Shown: positions 1 to 13,500, counted from the stretch's first letter. The stretch: DNA of 64,000 bases from Macrotrachela quadricornifera (GCA_022393335.1 JAJEKB010021311.1:320963-384962); one strand, 5' to 3'. Numbers and translations: made by a program. Notes: generated by a model from the letters alone, not told the origin.

Positions 1-2779
1 TATAAAATGGGAATGAGAAGTGAAACAGCTATAATTAGCTTCTAAGACTGATCATCTTTGATAATAATATGTTGAAAATTCTGATATTTTGAGTCATATT
101 CTGCACGAATGAAGCTCTCCTACGAAAAACGAAATATACGACGAGAATCAACTCGTCGAACTCTACAAACTGGTATCAATCCCATTCAAAACTGAGACTC
201 ACACTTGGGGAGGTTCCTTCGTAAGCTGGTTTCAAATTCATTTACACTTATCTTTTAGTCTCCAATGAAATAGACTAATATTGAGTTCGTCTGACCATTT
301 CATATCAATCTTAGAATGGTTTGAATGAAAGACCGTTCAGTGTCGAATCCAAGTATGGATGCGTTCAATCTCAAGTATCATATTCGCATAAGACAAGCTA
401 AGATAATGTAATGTCAATTTAAATGCTGACGTATATAGCGTTTCGTGTTCTATTTTACAATATACATATTTTACTTCTCAAATTGATAAATCAATAGGAT
501 ACACATTTTCTTTCTTATTCATTCTATAAAGCAAGAACTTTCAAGAAATCTTAAAAGTACAATTTAGTAAAATAATCAATTAGAAATGTCAAAGATTAAT
601 ACTGATAAATTTTATTTTCAAGAAGTTTTTGTTATATACAATAAGTATTCCCTATATAGATTCGAGTTACAGAGGCACAATTCACTGTACAAATATCATC
701 CCTCGTGCACTTCCACATAGTTTACTTTACTTTTCTTTTCGTTCAATGAACTGAAAAAAAAGTATCATGAGCGAGCTCAAATATTTATGAATGTATTTTA
801 TATTTAATCACAAAATTTTTGTTTTCATCAAGACTTGATCGTCTAATATCATATCTTAGTTTATTTTCAATGAAATAAATGAATCAATATAAAAAAGAAT
901 AAAGATGGAGAGAGTTTTTTCGTCTAATCAAGATCATCCTTCATATTAGTTGGCAATAACCGAGTATTTTCCTTGTTTATTAAATTTATTTGGTACAAAA
1001 AAATTAACAAAATAGAAAAAGTGATACATTTATAATGAAAATAAAACAAAAACAATTCGACAAAGTCTATACAGAATTAAATACAATATCTATTTTTTTA
1101 ATATTTCTTGAGATGAATGTTATTATTTGATAATGCATTAATATTATTATCATCTAATACAGATAATTTGATATTAATCTCAAAGTGTTTTATATTTAAG
1201 AAGTACTTTGAAATATTAATTCGTAACCCATCGTCATCAAGAAATTCATCATTACTATTACCTAGATCGCTCATTCCGACTGTCGGAAACGGCGTATTAA
1301 GGCACTAATTCTCATCGTATTTCGCCGTAATCCGTCAGCTCGTTTTAGGGGCCGTTTTTTTCGCTAGACAACGGTGATCGTTTTTCTTTCACATGGATAG
1401 TTAAGAAATTGAAAATAAGTTCTTCTGAATTTAGCAGTTGTTATGAATTAATTCGCTATATATTTTCTAGAAAAAAAAGCAAAATTTGATTAATTTACTT
1501 TATGAAAATTTAAACTTAATAGAATATTAACATGAGGTATACGGAGTTTAAAGAAACAACCATAAAATAAATAAATACAATTGTTGAAAGCCTTTACCTT
1601 AATTTATAATTTTAATAACTTTGTTGGAATATTTTTTGCTGACGAAGTGTTAAATGACATATATTGCCAAACGACTACACTCGGTTTGAATCTCAAATTA
1701 TCTAAATTAATAAACATAGATAATATACATGTAAATATCTGTCTCGGCGCATATATATGTAGTGATGAATTATTTTTATCAAGATGAATAATAAGGTTTG
1801 AACGTATGCAATGGTGAGAGATTATCTAAATGAATATAAAAAGACTTATCAATGTTTATTTTTTTCAGTAGATAGATTTAGCCAGTGCTAAATCAACTTC
1901 CAAAATAGAACGGAGAAAAAAGTGATGAAAACTTCTCATATGTTTCTGAATACTAGATTAAAGGGACTGTTCAAGTATTACGCTATACAAATTTCGACTA
2001 TTTTAACCTCTTCCTTTCCTTCTTTGATTACTTTATCGTTACGTTGTTTTTCCTTTTATAGCTATTTTTTTGAAAACTAATCAGCAGAGTATGTACTTTC
2101 TCATTGATGTATTTATCTTTACATATTAGCTTAACAATTAATTAACTCTTTGGTCGTCGACATGAAAGAGAGAAAAAGCTTTACTAAAATCATATAGTTA
2201 TCAATTTCGATCCAGCTTTACAGATTAATACGAGATAACGTTAGATCCTCTGTAAGATATGAAAATCTTTCCAACAGTCCATGATACACAGTCCAGCACC
2301 TTCTTTCTACGCAAACAAATCTAAAAACCATGCACTGCGATTGATTGCGTCGGTTAAAATTAAAGGAATAATAGAAACAAATGAAATGATAAATAAATAA
2401 CTAAACACCACCGAGAGAAAAAATCCTCAAGGAGATTACAGTTCAATAAAATCTAAAGCTAAAGAAATCAAACATACCGGGTGACCCATAATTGAATATA
2501 CAATTAATAATGCATCAAGTGATGATACAGAATCAATTAATTCTTCTTTTAAATTTGCTGCTGAAATGTTTTTTTTTGGAAAAACCGGTTTTTCAAATTG
2601 TATCGCTTGTATAGCTCGATAATTTTTTTGTGTGTACTAAAACAACAAAACAAATATTACAAAATAACATACGACGCAAAAATAATGATACAAAATGTCG
2701 ACCCTTAGATTTCTTTATAGACACGATTCTAGAAGTAAATTTCTGACATTTTTTGTCACTCCTTTATATTATATGCTTG
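1..2779. other. AT-rich non-coding stretch
   Basis: No coding region can be supported here. The longest open frames (1117-1308 and 1581-1787, plus) are short, AT-biased and without recognisable motifs. A slightly GC-richer patch lies near 1270-1370 but shows no gene-like structure. Poly-A/T tracts are frequent. Confidence 0.6.
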
Positions 2780-3507
2780 ATTAATATTTAACTATATCTG
2801 TTCCTTATACTTTAATAATTTTACTTTTAATTTTATTATTTAGTTGATATTAATAATTTAATTATAATTCTTAAAAATTGATTAAGAATGAGGCAACTGA
2901 GTTAAATAAGAATTCATAATTTGGGGAATTAAATTAAATTATAATAAATGAATAAAATGGAATAGAATAAAAATATCTAAATAAAACAAAAATGAGAATT
3001 ATTTTGATTTCTTGTGACGTTTCGATAAACGATGTTTATCTTCATCGGACAGTTGATGGTATGATTGTACTTCTTTTTTTTTCTTGTAACATATAACATA
3101 TGATAGTGGGAGGACAGGACGGTGATACTGGTAGGAGAATTGTTATTGTTCTTCTTCCGTCCCATTATCATACGTTATATGTTAAAAGAAAAAAGAAAAA
3201 CTACAATCATACCATCAAATGTGCGATGAAGATAAACATTGTTTGTCGAAACGTCATAAGAAATCAAAATAATTCTTATTTTTATTTTATTTTATCTCAT
3301 ATTATTTTATTTATAAATTGAATCCAATTCAATTTAATTAATTTAATTACAATTATTTATCTTAACTTTAGTCTTATTCGTTTATATATATTTTTTAATA
3401 AATTTTTAAGAATTATAATTGAATTATTAATATCAACTAAATAATAAAAATAAAAATAGAATTATTAAAGTATAACGAAGAGATATAGTTAAATATTAAT
3501 TAATAAT
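2780..3507. repeat. Foldback (long inverted repeat) element
   Basis: The left arm (about 2780-3110) and right arm (about 3158-3507) are imperfect reverse complements over roughly 330-350 bp. They are separated by a ~47-bp unique spacer containing GGTGATACTGGTAGGAGAAT. Matching blocks include TTAATATTTAACTATATCT at the outer ends and a purine/pyrimidine block beside the spacer. Short open frames on both strands (2977-3171 minus, 3100-3321 plus) translate to nearly the same peptide only because they are the two arms. This is consistent with a non-autonomous foldback/MITE. No clear target-site duplication could be defined. Confidence 0.8.
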
Positions 3508-4802
3508 TATGACCTTCCTCTTAATACGTAATGAATTGTTTGTAAATGTTAACCTCTTAGTATCGATCTATTTAGCATCTAAGTTGTTCAATTCAATGAC
3601 CTGTTAAAACCAGTATGAAAATTTAATTAAAAAGAAATTTTCTTTACTATACTATGTTTTGTTAAATGATAATCATTGTATAGAAGATAATAATGGGTAT
3701 TCATGAACAGACTATCTAGAATATTTTCAATAAAATCTCAATGATTCTTTATAAACGTATTAAAATCACTCATTCATTATCTTAAAAAGGAAAATAGGCA
3801 TCATCGATTTACATGAAACGAAAAACAAAAGAAATGAATTATTCTTTTATTTAACTGACGAGTATATTTATAAGCACAAGTCTATATATCCAGAGAAGAT
3901 TTTCTTCCTTTCCCTTTTCATTGCTTTTTTTTCTAACCCATGAGGTCAACGACCACTGATACAAAGTAAAGTACGAAGAAAAACAAACCAATGTCGATTG
4001 TCGAAACAAATAACGAAGAAAATATAGATAGAATACTTATTCGACGATTTAATCATTTTTAATGGTACTTTTGATCGAAAATAGTTCATCGATAACGTTA
4101 GAATTATTATAAGTTAATATAAAATGATGTTTTATAGGATTTAATCACCAGACATTGGTTTAAATCACATGCTGAAGATTATGCACTTCAAGAGATATTC
4201 TGAAGTGTTGACTCGATACATGAATCAAAAATTAACCTTCTATACAATTAAAAATTGGTTTCCTCAAAAAAGATCATAGCAAAAGTAAACCTTTGATGCC
4301 TTAAATTTTCAGTGTCTCATTGCAAAGACGACAAGAGAATAATTAGCAGAATTGGAGAAAATAATAAAAATTACGTTTTGATTGATGTAGAGCTCAGAAT
4401 TCGTTCATGATGATATAAACTCTAAGAAAGTATTGAAATAGAATTTTTAATTATATGTTTCTATCGATTTTATTATTAATAAAATATGAGAAAAAGTTTG
4501 ATTATATCAATGATGTCAAGCCCATTTTAATAAAATAAAACATTTTGAATTAATATTTTGTTTGTATTCTATTTATATAAGGTGGAAATTTCAAATCCTA
4601 GGTTTAGATTAATAAAATTTCAATGGTTCAAATTTCGTTATATTCATATTAACACATTCTATCCGATTCAGTTTTCTTAGAAAATTTTTTCGAGATGTTG
4701 ATTTACATGGACTGCTAACTTTTAATAAATGCACATAATGATGTTTTCGTTATCTATTTCTGATTATCTATTGTTTTCTTCTTTATATTACTGCATGACG
4801 AG
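3508..4802. other. AT-rich intergenic stretch
   Basis: Nothing gene-like is seen. There are only short AT-rich open frames and scattered homopolymer tracts. Confidence 0.55.
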
Positions 4803-5289
4803 TCATTTTTTTCTGACTAACTGAGTCAGTAGTGGTAGATACATTGATCCTTTTTTAACCTTTCTACGTACATTTAAGTCTTTATTTGAGTTCTTCTTTT
4901 CCGAAGAATCTGCGTCTTTATCTTTCTGAATGGGCATGCCAGTCTTATTAGAAAAAGTAACTTGTTTCTTTTTCGAATTTTTAGACTGTTGCCAATTCGT
5001 GTGAGGCATGAAATCACCAAGGTTATTATTTCAAGGTGTTTTCTTTTTTTGTTTTTCTTTTGAATTTTGCCTACCTTTGTTTAGTGGGCATTCATTCTTA
5101 GAATTCATCTGCATTTGAAAGAGATTTGCTCTGTCGAAACAAAACATTATTATTTTTTCCAGCCTCACGATGATTTTGTTGTTGTTTTCGCGATAATTGT
5201 ATAATGAGTTGCTGTTTCTGCATTACAACACGACTATATTCATGTACTTGTCGTTGTAAATTGTGAAGTTGATCTTGAATAAAAGTCAT
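4803..5289 (-). pseudogene. Lysine/glutamine-rich coding remnant, unrecognised
   Basis: Two minus-strand coding-like fragments lie head to tail. Residues read from 5289 to 5098 (63 aa) are rich in Gln, Lys and heptad-spaced hydrophobics, giving a short predicted coiled coil. Those from 5009 to 4803 (68 aa) are Lys/Ser/Asn-rich and basic. Between them are stops in the same frame and a possible donor (AAACAAAG then GTAGGC). They could be exons of one gene or decayed pieces of the charged gene remnant at 5720-6696 on the same strand. I do not recognise the family. The coding call rests on non-AT-biased codon use and the coiled-coil pattern only. Confidence 0.35.
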
Positions 5290-5719
5290 TTATTTAAAGG
5301 ACGCAATTGGATAACTTGCTTAAGGAACGCCAACAGGATTGGACTATGGTCGAGCAATTGGATTGTTGATTAAGACAATTTTTCAATAATTAAAACGGAG
5401 AATAAGTAGAGATAAATAACTCTAATATGTCTCGTTTAGCTATTGTTATTGTTTGTTGAAATAAAGATGTTTGTTAATTAACCGGTTTCGGTTTATTTAA
5501 AAATAAACTTTTTCAACACATAAAAAGAATCGAAAAAATCGAGTTGATTAACAAAAACAACAACTACAAAAATATGAAAAAACAAAAACACAAAATTGTT
5601 GCCTTTTTTAGAAAGTCTAGTATTAAAAACTGTTTAAAAAAACTGTTGGAGCACTATTAGTCTTTTTTTGTCGATCAACATCATGTTTTCGACGTTAATA
5701 TCATGGATGTCGATTGGAA

Positions 5720-6696
5720 TATACTAATCAAATGATATTGAAGTGCCATTGAGTGTTGTGCCTTTCACTGGAATAGAAATGGGTCCGAAAACATATAATG
5801 CCATTTGGTTTATTATAGTAGTTGAAACACGTTTAACTTTTGTATCATCATCTGATAAGCCACGCTCAGTTTTTGCTGATGATGAAGAAACAACACCAGT
5901 GGAGATAGCAGTAGTAATATCTGATGAATTAATATTATCATTATGTATTGCTGTTGTGCGTGCTTTTTCTTTTTTTAACTAAACAGATTAGTTTCCATTT
6001 AGCCATTTTGTTTTCAATTTGTTAGAAAGAGCTTCAAAACGATTTTTAAGACCAATTTCTTTATTAGAAGAAGTAGCTGTTACTGATCGATCAATTTGAG
6101 AAGACACGATCGATGGAGTCGGAGTCATTTTTTGGTATTGAATCATCAAGATTTTCTATTTTCTCCTTTTCTTTTTCTTTTTTAAGATGTATGGCACGTC
6201 TTCGCTCCGCTCTAATGCGAATTAAATCAGCTTGATAATTATTTAAACGACTATCAGCTTCTTTTAACTTCGACCTTGATAATGGACGAAATGATCTCTC
6301 TTTTCGTTCAACAAAACCTTTATGATTATAATCCTCGAATGGTCGGGATAATTCAGTCGAATTTCAATCGAATTCAGTTAATGATTGTGCATTAGCGATC
6401 GATTGATGATTGCTTGTAAAAACATCGCCGGATGGAACCGATATAGCTAGTTCTTTTTTATTGCACATGTATAATTTAAATACACCTTGACTTTTCTGAG
6501 TAACAGCCGAAGTAGCTAACCGACGCAAACCTAAGGGCATATTTTCGTTCATTTCTGGAAAAGAATATGGATGAACCAACAAGGCAATGTTCTGCTGCAA
6601 CTGAATCGGAAATGGTACCAATGTATGAATACGTGTATCATTAACACCATTACCACTGAGCTGCTGAGCAAGTGGCTCATCAATGACAGTATTCAT
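5720..6696 (-). pseudogene. Decayed gene of unknown family, charged/coiled
   Basis: From an ATG at 6696 a 110-residue frame runs to a TGA at 6364-6366. The same frame then continues with coding-like Arg/Lys/Glu-rich sequence (about 6360-6120) containing a probable coiled coil. It shifts frame near 6115 and continues through a basic patch (LKNRFEALSNKLKTKW) to two stops near 5985. It then reads on as a Ser/Thr-rich tail ending at a TAG near 5722. The open frame seen on the opposite strand at 5743-5982 is the shadow of this tail. Several disabling changes make this a pseudogene or a badly assembled gene. It is divergently oriented to the remnant at 7021. I do not recognise the protein; a retroelement gag-like origin is possible but unsupported. 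Confidence 0.45.
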
Positions 6697-7020
6697 TGAA
6701 TAAGAAAATAGGACCTCTCAATTTGGATCGATAATGTCCAAAAAATGCATAGGCTTCCGATGACCTAATGTGGTCACATTATACTAAATGTTATTACACA
6801 TTCCATGTAGAGGAAAGAGGACCGTCCAGGGTCCAACTTTACAGAAATAAAAGATATTTGTAAATGATGTTTTTTTTCCCAAAACTAAAACACTCGACAT
6901 TCCTTATAGATGAATATATATAATGTGCACAGACACTAATAGTGACTAGAACTATCTCTATTAGTAAACGAAATGTATGCAGACATTTTCCCACCGATAA
7001 ACATCTATTTTTGCGACGCC

Positions 7021-7960
7021 ATGAATACAAATGGTGACCCTACAGGAGCGCAACGTATTTGTGAGAACAAAATTCTTAAATTAAATGAAAGTATCACACG
7101 ATTAAAAGACGATATTGCTTTAATAGCAAATCAATTCAATTTTAAAGATGTTAATAGACATGAAGAAATCATGTTCCAGTATATGACATAAGCACTTTCA
7201 AATATTCGCCGACAATGCGAATTAAAAATGAAAATTGCCAAAACTGAACGTGCCAAACATGTTGCCTGGGAGTAATTTCAAGAAATTGCAACACCTAGTC
7301 AAAAGACACTTGGCATTATGTTAAAAGCACAATTTTTAAAGACTCATGAAAACAATATTCGATATGAAGTATCAGCAGTACATGCTACTTCCAATGTTGT
7401 TGCACTTCCAAAAATATTACCAGCTCTTATGCTTAGATTTCGCTTCAATGAAACAATATTATCGATCGAAAGCAACTGAACTATATAAACGTACAACAAA
7501 AATTGAACCTGATTACCATAATGATCGAGCTAACCAATTATTAGAAGGATCAATTCTAATTATATCTGAACGAATTGATGATGATACAGAAGCCGTAAAA
7601 GTATTTCAGCGTTTTATAAAGGCACATCAACATCATAATTCGGCATTAGCTGAGATGAAAGTTCTTTTTTTAGAAGAACAGTGGGTCAAAGACGCTCCAA
7701 ATCCTTTTATACCTATGTCAAATCTAATAAACCTGACAGATCCAATTCAAGGAATTGTTCGATTAAAGAAAAATTAAATGTTCCAACAGTTATAAATCAA
7801 ACTTCACTTTGACTTTCTAAGAGATAATTTGAAGTTCTGAAAAAGGACTATGCTTGATTTTAAATGAAACCATTAACAGTAGCTAAAAAAATAACTGACG
7901 AAGTTCAGATTGTATATGAAAAAGTTCGAAAATACAATACTGAATATTGTTGGATTCTTT
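7021..7960 (+). pseudogene. Decayed helical-protein gene, unrecognised
   Basis: An ATG at 7021 opens a coding-like frame that starts MNTNGDPTGAQRICENK and is rich in amphipathic helix. It is broken by TAA at 7189-7191 and TAA at 7273-7275 in the same frame. A frameshift near 7460 moves it into the frame that runs to 7777, and further stops follow near 7858. A last helical piece (about 7864-7960) ends where sequence similarity to the local TCGGATT-rich repeat begins. Both early stops sit where CAA (Gln) would fit the surrounding codons, i.e. a single C-to-T change each. The start lies about 320 bp from the divergent remnant at 6696. The family is not recognised. Confidence 0.45.
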
Positions 7961-9785
7961 CGAATGCTACCCCAGAGCGAAGCAGCTCGGTCGGATTCTG
8001 TCGGACGGGTCTCGAATATGTTGCTACAAGGATAACCGGATTTCGATACTACCCACTATTTTCCTTTGAGATTCGCTAATCAGATTCGTCGAGTTCCGAT
8101 CAAATTCAGACATTTGGACCTGGTCAAATCCGATTTTAGGATCTGTTCAAATTTGACTTGATTTGGCGTAATCTGATGTCAAAAAATGATCAGAATTTCT
8201 GGTTTCACATAACACTATATTCCATGATAAAACCGTTCAATCATTGGCATCGGAGCTCGTCGGATTATATAAGAGAACAGCAGTTCTATCGACCGGATTT
8301 TTTCGTGTTAAATAGCATAGACCCAACAGGAATTAGCTACTGATACATACCGAAAATAATTAGAAAACTATGTACAGGATTCATCGAAATGGCTATTGTT
8401 CTGTAGAAGAAATAATATTCGATAGCTGGATTGGGAGATCATTCTGATACGTTTTATTAAGCAAAACCAAACTGAATTAATGATATAGTAACATTCGTAT
8501 AAATGGTGATAGCAATTATTAAATGAAAGTAACTACAAATAGTGGCCGTATATCGAGATAATAACGGTTTCAATATTAAATAACATAGGTGAGGCAAAAA
8601 AGATAGTGTTTGAAATTAATTAAACTTTTTTTGCAATGATGAAGGAGAACAAACTAATTTCTTCAATTCATAATTTCTCGTAATTTTCAATGAATCCTTT
8701 TCTTTATATAAAACCATATTTTCCATCTAATTGAATTTATCGTGGAGATGACATTCTGAGAGATCTATCAGCTAATTAATTAATTAGATATTTCAATTTC
8801 TAGAAACTTCCGAAAAACAAATAAAAAATCTAGAAATCTGATTTTGTCCAGATTTCATTCACCGTTTTATTTTATACATATCGGTGTCTTGTTTAAAATT
8901 TGAACGACATTTTTAAATTGTTTTAATTGAATTCTATATAGTAGGAATAAGCCTATATGATTTATTGCGCAACTCCAGAAATAATCTTAATATATATATT
9001 TCGCCATTCTAGCAACAATCCTAGCATATAGATCGCGCCATTCTAGGAATGCCCTTAGTTGAAATAGTAGAAATCTTGAGAATTCCTGGGAAAATCTTAA
9101 AAGACCCTATAAAAATCTTGAGAAATCTGAAGAATATCTTGTGGAAATCCAGATGAAAGCTTGAGTAAAACCTTAGTTTGATGGGAATTAAATCCTAATG
9201 GGATCACCTGAAATTAATTCAACTTTCGGTGAAATCCGACGGTATCAGGTCGGAAGCTTATGTTATCAGTTGTTTTTCTGTCAAGCGATACTGAAGGTTA
9301 TGGTGATATCTGAGAAGCGGAGGCGACAATACCCTATCGGTTTTTGCTGGGAATCCCACTATTTCCCAAGGAATCCAACATCGGATTCAATAGTTTCTGG
9401 TAGAATCTACAGGTCGGATCAAATCATCTGGGATAAAATAAATCTGTTACTATATTCGTGATCGTATTTCTAATCATTTGGATAAATGCTGCGTCAAAGC
9501 CATCTGAAGAGTCCTCTAGGAAAGACAGAATCACGATAATGGTTGCTCTACTCATCCTAACCCTCACTCTCGAATAATTGAACATAATCAGTTGAAAATC
9601 GTACGATTAAGTTTCATCTGATTGATATTTAAGCCGGTTATAATTTCCATAATGGATTTTTCTTTAACATCGATCACTTTTTTATCGAATCTACTTGAAA
9701 AACCTCCATTTTTATTTTGAAAAATCGAATTAAAGCAGTAACGATCAAAAATAATCTGGATTTTGATTAAAATGTTTTTGACTAG
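7961..9785. repeat. Non-coding region with dispersed TCGGATT-type repeat words
   Basis: Words such as TCGGATTCTGTCGGACGGGT (about 7990), CGACCGGATTTTTTCG (about 8290) and TCGGATCAAATC (about 9415) recur. A pair of CGCCATTCTAG units (about 9003 and 9036) sits beside a run of AATCTTGAGAA/AAATCTTGAG repeats (9070-9150). The open frames at 8158-8343 and 9198-9461 run through these words and have no protein motifs. This looks like decayed mobile-element sequence, but no termini were found. Confidence 0.35.
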
Positions 9786-10517
9786 CTAGTCCGTATCTTC
9801 CGTATCTGATGAATCATCGCTACTTGTAGTTGATTCGGATTCATCTTCCAAATTGTCCATTGCTTTCAAAGTAACTTTTCCAAATTTTGATTCGATAACT
9901 TTAAACCGTGAGTAAGGAACGAAGAGCCATTCTTCCTCCACTGGATAACATGAAATATCTGCTACATTTCTTGCTTGAAGAATATCTGAGGAAACCTGAA
10001 TTTTAAATAGGGTATCACCAAAGCATTTAGCTATGCTTTTACTTGTAGTTGTTGATGTGAAGCCTGGAAATCGAAATGTCTTTCCAGGTGTAAAAAATTC
10101 TAGTTGATCTTCATCGAGATCCATACCACGATATACAACGCATGAATCGTCCGGTCCACGGTTATTAATTTGATACGTAGCTCTACGAATAAATGGCATC
10201 AAGTGTTTTAATCTGGATTTTCTGTCATTCAGTATTTGCTGGTTCACATATTTGTAAAATGCTTTTGAGCCGTAACAGAGTTCAGAAGTGTAAGTTTTAA
10301 TTACATCATAATTAGATGGTTCTTTCACAATCATTTTGCACACTGGATGGGAACGACTATGTATGGAGCTTAAGTTGAGAAGTGAATCGATTACATCGTT
10401 ATGATCAGGATGCCTGTTTGTGTTATTGTAATATTTGAGAAATTTACTTTTTTTAAATTCTTTTTCGGTAACACCTGGTGTTTCACTATAAAATCTATCG
10501 TAGTGGCGACTTGCCAT
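9786..10517 (-). CDS. Arginine-type mono-ADP-ribosyltransferase (ART fold)
   Basis: The product is a predicted NAD+-dependent ADP-ribosyltransferase of the R-S-E (ecto-ART/cholera-toxin-like) clade, 243 aa from the ATG at 10517. The open frame extends 15 bases further only through a TTG. Motifs in order: a helical N-terminal part with LCYGSKAFYKYVNQQIL (about residues 80-96), which resembles the helix preceding the NAD site in ARTs; Arg in VVYRGM (about 130); the STS-type motif GFTSTTT (Ser about 155); and PVEEEWLFVP carrying the ExE pair (Glu about 194 and 196) expected for transfer to arginine. The tail is Ser/Asp/Glu-rich and probably disordered. There is no signal peptide or membrane helix in this exon, so an intracellular enzyme is likely. 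TTGTTTCTAG just upstream of the ATG could be a splice acceptor, so a 5' exon is possible. The substrate is unknown. Confidence 0.85.
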   Translation of the reverse strand: MASRHYDRFYSETPGVTEKEFKKSKFLKYYNNTNRHPDHNDVIDSLLNLSSIHSRSHPVCKMIVKEPSNYDVIKTYTSELCYGSKAFYKYVNQQILNDRKSRLKHLMPFIRRATYQINNRGPDDSCVVYRGMDLDEDQLEFFTPGKTFRFPGFTSTTTSKSIAKCFGDTLFKIQVSSDILQARNVADISCYPVEEEWLFVPYSRFKVIESKFGKVTLKAMDNLEDESESTTSSDDSSDTEDTD

Positions 10518-13500
10518 CTTATCTAGAAACAATTAGTGATTTAGTTAAACATGTATAAAATACAAAGTTCAAACAGCATTAAAATTCGGCATGAAAGGTT
10601 AGTTGTTGTGAAGAAAGAGCGCTTTATTTCACAATCGAACACAAATCCAAATAAAAAAGAATGTAAGAGCATCACCAACATGACGTGCAAGAAATAAACA
10701 ATATATATCTGCCACTTTCAACGTCTTCTCTCATGCATACATCACGTTCCAACACTCTCTGCTACTTAGGATCAGGAACGAACAATAAAAAATATGAGAG
10801 GAGAAAAAATACGGATGGTAGAAGTGTGAATGAAACCAAAGAAACATGAAAGAGAGAAGAATGCATATTGGCCAATAACCATGGCAGCTGTGAATTTAGG
10901 TGTTGAATTTTACATGCATTGAAGATTTTCTGTTTTTTTTTTCTCTGTAAAGAAAGTAGAAAACCTCAACGTGATAGAAACAACACATAGGTGACTTTTC
11001 CATTTGAATTTTGGCAACGAGAAATGATTTTTTGAGAACAAAAGTTATAAAATATAATCCGCACAAATGGTATACTGTCAGAAGGGTTAAAATACGTTTC
11101 TTTCTTGCTTTTATTAGCAGATGCACTTCTCATTAGCGACACTGCAAAGATATGTCATTTTTACATGCACATTAGGGGTATCGACATATTCTTAACGTAC
11201 GACTGACAACAACTTGAACGAAAATTACAAAAAATGGTACAACCAAATATTTTTGACCTAAAACATATGTTTCTAGGAACTTGCCCCTAGCGAGAAGGTC
11301 TCATTCGATTATAAATTAAGTATAGAATTTTCTAATATCTAAATTGTAATATAAGACCTTCTGTAGCGAAATCGTTAATCAAAGTGCATTCTGTTCATAA
11401 AGCATGAGTAATTTGAGATCTGACAACATACCAAAAGGGAAATGAATAGAAGAGCTCTCCGATACAAGAAGTAAAAAGTAGAAAAGAAACGCCGGCTATG
11501 ATTTAGTATAGACCTCCATTATAGAAGCCAATACCGAACACCTTTTCATTCATGTTATTCTTATACTGTTGATACTTAACATGCTTTCGAAGCGGAAGTA
11601 ACCAACTTAAATTACAAATGAAAAGAGATAAATTCCAATAATTCAAACGAATGGATAATCGTATCAATTAATGACAAAATATGTCACAAGAATAAAGGGC
11701 GACACATGCCTCGTGCATATGTGCACATATCGCACACTCATCCTTTGTTAATGTCATATTTCTTGAGAGTTCCATATTTTGGATGATAATAAAGGGCCAA
11801 AAATTTTAGCCGAAGCCGAAACAAAGCAAAAAAATTTGACAGGCTATCTATGGTTCTCATTAATTATGACTAACCATTTTTTTCAGTTTTGCTTTGGTTA
11901 AAATTTTCGGTCTTTTATTATTATCCTCGTGTGGTATCATATTCCGTTTATCATCATCCGAATTTTTTAGGCTTATCAAGTCATGAGGAAAATTTATAAC
12001 AAATGGGGCCTAGACTAAGCCATACCCGTTCTTGATATTGCAAAAAAGCATGAATAAGTAGGAAAATATTGTGTTGTACTCTGTACCAATTGTGGATCGA
12101 TGATATCTCAATAGAATTGGTAGCTTATATATACACTGTGTAATACCTTTACTGTGTTCCTTTTCTTCATTGAAATTTTTCTCTCATCGACATCCTACTC
12201 AATATTGACTCACCTCGTACTTGAAAAATCCCTTGGAAGAAAGGAAAAAAATACTTACCATGTGAAGATATGGCATAGATAAGGCATCATTACTGCATAT
12301 TGCATTGCTTTCTGTGTCAAATCTCAACCGATAATATCTTAATAGAATCTTCAGCTTAAATATACGACATCGTCTTATTTACTGAATATCTCTTTTGGTA
12401 GGTTTTTTCCCGCCACAAGTCAATATTCTTGTTCGAGTGATGCCATTCGAATACATCACATATTTTCTTTGGTCTTTTTATATCATCTTTCCGTTTCCTT
12501 CTTATATTTATCTGATCTATATATTCATGTATGCATGGTCGTAAGATTGTTGTCTTTTGGTTTTCGTCCAACAAACGTTTGATAAAACAATATAATTTTA
12601 AAAAGCAAACAAATTGATAGCAACGTCATTTATTTATTCTTTCATTCTAGATGCATTTTTTTCATAACGATAGATATGTAAAAAAACGAAATAAAAGATA
12701 AACCGGCTAATTCCTAGATATTAACAATGATATAATCATTTTTAGTCCTATCACTCTTTTTTTACATAAATTTTATCGAATTCATCGAAAACTGATGATC
12801 AAATTCCCATTAATTACAAATATATATCATACATATGAATAGAATTTATTCATCTTTCTAGAGTATCGCAAGATATGAATACTAGATTATATATTAATCG
12901 GTTAATTCTAGTTCGCCTTCGCATAGAATTTTAACAGATTTCTTTTACATCTATATTTATTTATTTTACTTACAAACAGAGCCCGCACGAAGGTCCCAGA
13001 CTGAGGGAGGTGTAAATGACTCTGAGATAGCCAAGCTTGAGAGAAGCATAAATTTTTTTACCATGATGATCTCTCCTAGAAAACTTCTGACCAAACGGCT
13101 GATTTTTTTTGCATTAGACTTGATATTAATGTTTCTCTTGCAACGTAAAATGTAACAAGTTTTCGCAGATCGAAACCTTTTTGCAATCTTTTTAAAAAAA
13201 TTCCACTTTCTCGGACAAATTTTTAAGAAAATGTCTCGATACTTCTGCCGCCGATTGTTCTTGATTCATTCTACCGGAAGCTTTTCTCAGGCTCATGAAA
13301 GATCCTTAATTTGCTTATTTTCTTCGAAAGAAAAGAGTGTTATGATAATTCGTAGCAACTTTACTGCCGAAGACGGCCATCTACTGATGACTGTTTGAAA
13401 ATGAAGCTGTTCAGAAGGTAGAAACCAATAAAATTGTCATAAAAATAGCAAAATCATCATTTTAGACGTGTTATGAGTAAAAAACCAGTTGATTTCTTCA

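Noticed and set aside
2977..3321. Two overlapping small frames on opposite strands encoding similar peptides
   Set aside because: They are the two arms of an inverted repeat; the peptide similarity follows from the DNA palindrome.
5743..5982. 79-aa plus-strand frame
   Set aside because: It is the antisense shadow of the Ser/Thr-rich, more protein-like minus-strand frame.
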